Source: Catenibacillus scindens (GTDB lineage: Bacteria; Bacillota; Clostridia; Lachnospirales; Lachnospiraceae). From it: DNA of 64,000 nt. The notes under the pieces are model-generated. The model searched no databases and was not told where the DNA came from. It worked only from the letters and a program-made list of their open reading frames with translations. Shown in pieces: positions 63,039 to 64,000 of the stretch. The stretch covers positions 124,001-188,000 of the forward strand of contig NZ_JACHFW010000002.1 of assembly GCF_014202115.1 (NCBI RefSeq), read 5' to 3'. How positions within the stretch are numbered: the stretch's first letter is position 1; every line of letters starts with the position of its first letter. A program made the position numbers and the translations under genes.

Positions 63039-64000
63039 ATGAGTCAAAATAATTATCAAAACCCAAACGCCCAGGCGATGGCTCCCTCAGCAGAGCCTGA
63101 CCGCCAGCTTTATTTTATAAAAGTACTGAGAGAGCGGATGGCCAAATACATGACGGATACCGGCCGGACCCTCACCTACAATGTGGTTACTTTCGGCTGT
63201 CAGATGAACGCCAGGGATTCGGAGAAACTTTCCGGTATCCTGGAGTCAGTCGGTTATACCCGGACAGACAGCGAGGATGCGGATTTTGTTATCTACAATA
63301 CCTGTACCGTCCGGGAAAATGCCAATTTAAAAGTTTATGGCCGCCTCGGCACCCTGAAAAAGGTCAAAGAAAACCGGCCAGGTATGCTCATCGCCCTGTG
63401 CGGATGTATGATGCAGGAACCTCATGTTGTTCAGAAGCTGCGCGACAGCTACCGCCATGTGGATATTATTTTCGGCACCCACAATATTTATAAACTGGCG
63501 GAATTGATCTATGACCGGCTTGAATCCGGCTCCATGATCATAGATCTGTGGAAGGACACGGACAAAATCGTGGAAGATCTCCCCAACCGGCGGAAGTATC
63601 CTTTCAAATCAGGGATCAACATTATGTTTGGCTGCAACAATTTCTGTAGCTACTGTATTGTCCCATACGTCCGGGGCCGGGAGCGCAGCCGGCGGCCTGA
63701 AGATATTCTTGAGGAGATCCGCAGGGACGTGGCCGATGGTGTAGTGGAAGTGATGCTTCTGGGACAGAATGTTAATTCCTACGGGAAAACTCTGGAAAAC
63801 CCAGTGACTTTTGCCAGTCTTCTCGAAGAGATTGAAAAGATCGAAGGTTTGGAGCGTATCCGCTTTATGACATCCCACCCTAAAGATCTGTCTGATGACC
63901 TGATCCAGGTGATGGCCCGATCCAAAAAAATATGTCCTCACCTTCATCTGCCCCTCCAGTCCGGAAGCAGCCGCATTTTAAAGCGGATGAACCGAAAATA
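63039..64000 (+). CDS. miaB: tRNA-2-methylthio-N6-dimethylallyladenosine synthase (5' part)
   Basis: Radical SAM methylthiotransferase that modifies A37 of tRNAs. The window holds the first 320 codons; the gene runs off the right edge. NVVTFGCQMNARDSEKLSG opens the N-terminal MTTase domain with its first cluster cysteine, later ones in NTCTVRENA and LCGCMMQ. The radical SAM motif is FGCNNFCSYCIVPYVRGRE. ATG 63039 follows AGGTGA. A 45-residue extension precedes the core, normal for clostridial MiaB. Confidence 0.95.
   Translation, partial: MSQNNYQNPNAQAMAPSAEPDRQLYFIKVLRERMAKYMTDTGRTLTYNVVTFGCQMNARDSEKLSGILESVGYTRTDSEDADFVIYNTCTVRENANLKVYGRLGTLKKVKENRPGMLIALCGCMMQEPHVVQKLRDSYRHVDIIFGTHNIYKLAELIYDRLESGSMIIDLWKDTDKIVEDLPNRRKYPFKSGINIMFGCNNFCSYCIVPYVRGRERSRRPEDILEEIRRDVADGVVEVMLLGQNVNSYGKTLENPVTFASLLEEIEKIEGLERIRFMTSHPKDLSDDLIQVMARSKKICPHLHLPLQSGSSRILKRMNRK

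Noticed and set aside
62839-63042. 67-codon open frame before miaB
   Set aside because: It runs through the family C repeat and has no ribosome site.
1-64000. CRISPR array, tRNA or rRNA genes
   Set aside because: No evenly spaced identical repeats and no tRNA- or rRNA-like sequence was recognised on reading.

Overview
The window reads as chromosome of a strictly anaerobic, endospore-forming Firmicute, most likely a gut Lachnospiraceae (Blautia/Clostridium-like). The evidence is spoIVA, a SpoVB-type flippase and a BofC-like protein (sporulation), rubrerythrin, an acyl-CoA-dehydratase-activase gene set, LL-diaminopimelate aminotransferase, a GGGtGRT/NifU-like pair, strong AGGAGG ribosome binding sites and moderate G+C. 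The genus is inference. No rRNA, tRNA or CRISPR array is visible.

Layout: 150-3113 is a translationally coupled three-gene activase set, then spoIVA. A LysR regulator (4924-5841) is divergent from leuC-leuD; leuB (own promoter), ilvD, ilvB, serC, serA and a DUF1015 gene follow, making a branched-chain amino acid plus serine block that ends at 16.3 kb against convergent dapL. Next come glgB with an unusual Lys/Ala/Thr-rich tail, an MscS channel, an XRE regulator, argH (minus), rpsO with a probable S15 leader, pnp, degV, an LRR - VWA-like - MoxR ATPase operon (27388-31159), an alanine/sodium symporter, rubrerythrin with a 7-1-7 palindrome, a sugar isomerase-like protein, a cardiolipin synthase-like protein, a hexapeptide transferase, a CPBP protease and the NifU-like/GGGtGRT pair.

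From about 40.15 to 46.35 kb lies an A+T-richer accessory island. It has a tyrosine recombinase next to repeated candidate arm sites, a Uma2-family gene plus a relic of a second copy, gene fragments, small DUF1801/DUF5655/DUF2200 proteins, a CD3324-type HTH protein, an Ntn-hydrolase-like protein and a Vat/CatB-type acetyltransferase. No right-hand attachment site was found. After it come a GGDEF protein, ThuA-like protein, phoH-ybeY, DUF3048 lipoprotein, SpoVB-like flippase, BofC-like protein, galE, a CBM9-like protein, two flavoproteins, proB-DUF896-5-FCL-proA, a DsrE protein and the 5' part of miaB.

The most striking non-coding content is a set of dispersed structured repeats. One family has GTAAC(AG/TA)TTCAGCC terminal inverted repeats and 8-bp target duplications (IS66-like ends), including a 42-bp miniature inside the leuD terminator. 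A second family shares a core around GAGCCATTTTTCGGAG in three places, one copy with 16-bp terminal repeats and an 8-bp duplication. A third (about 106 bp) sits in two gene leaders. A 19-bp perfect inverted repeat places the ribosome binding site and start codon of the BofC-like gene in its loop.
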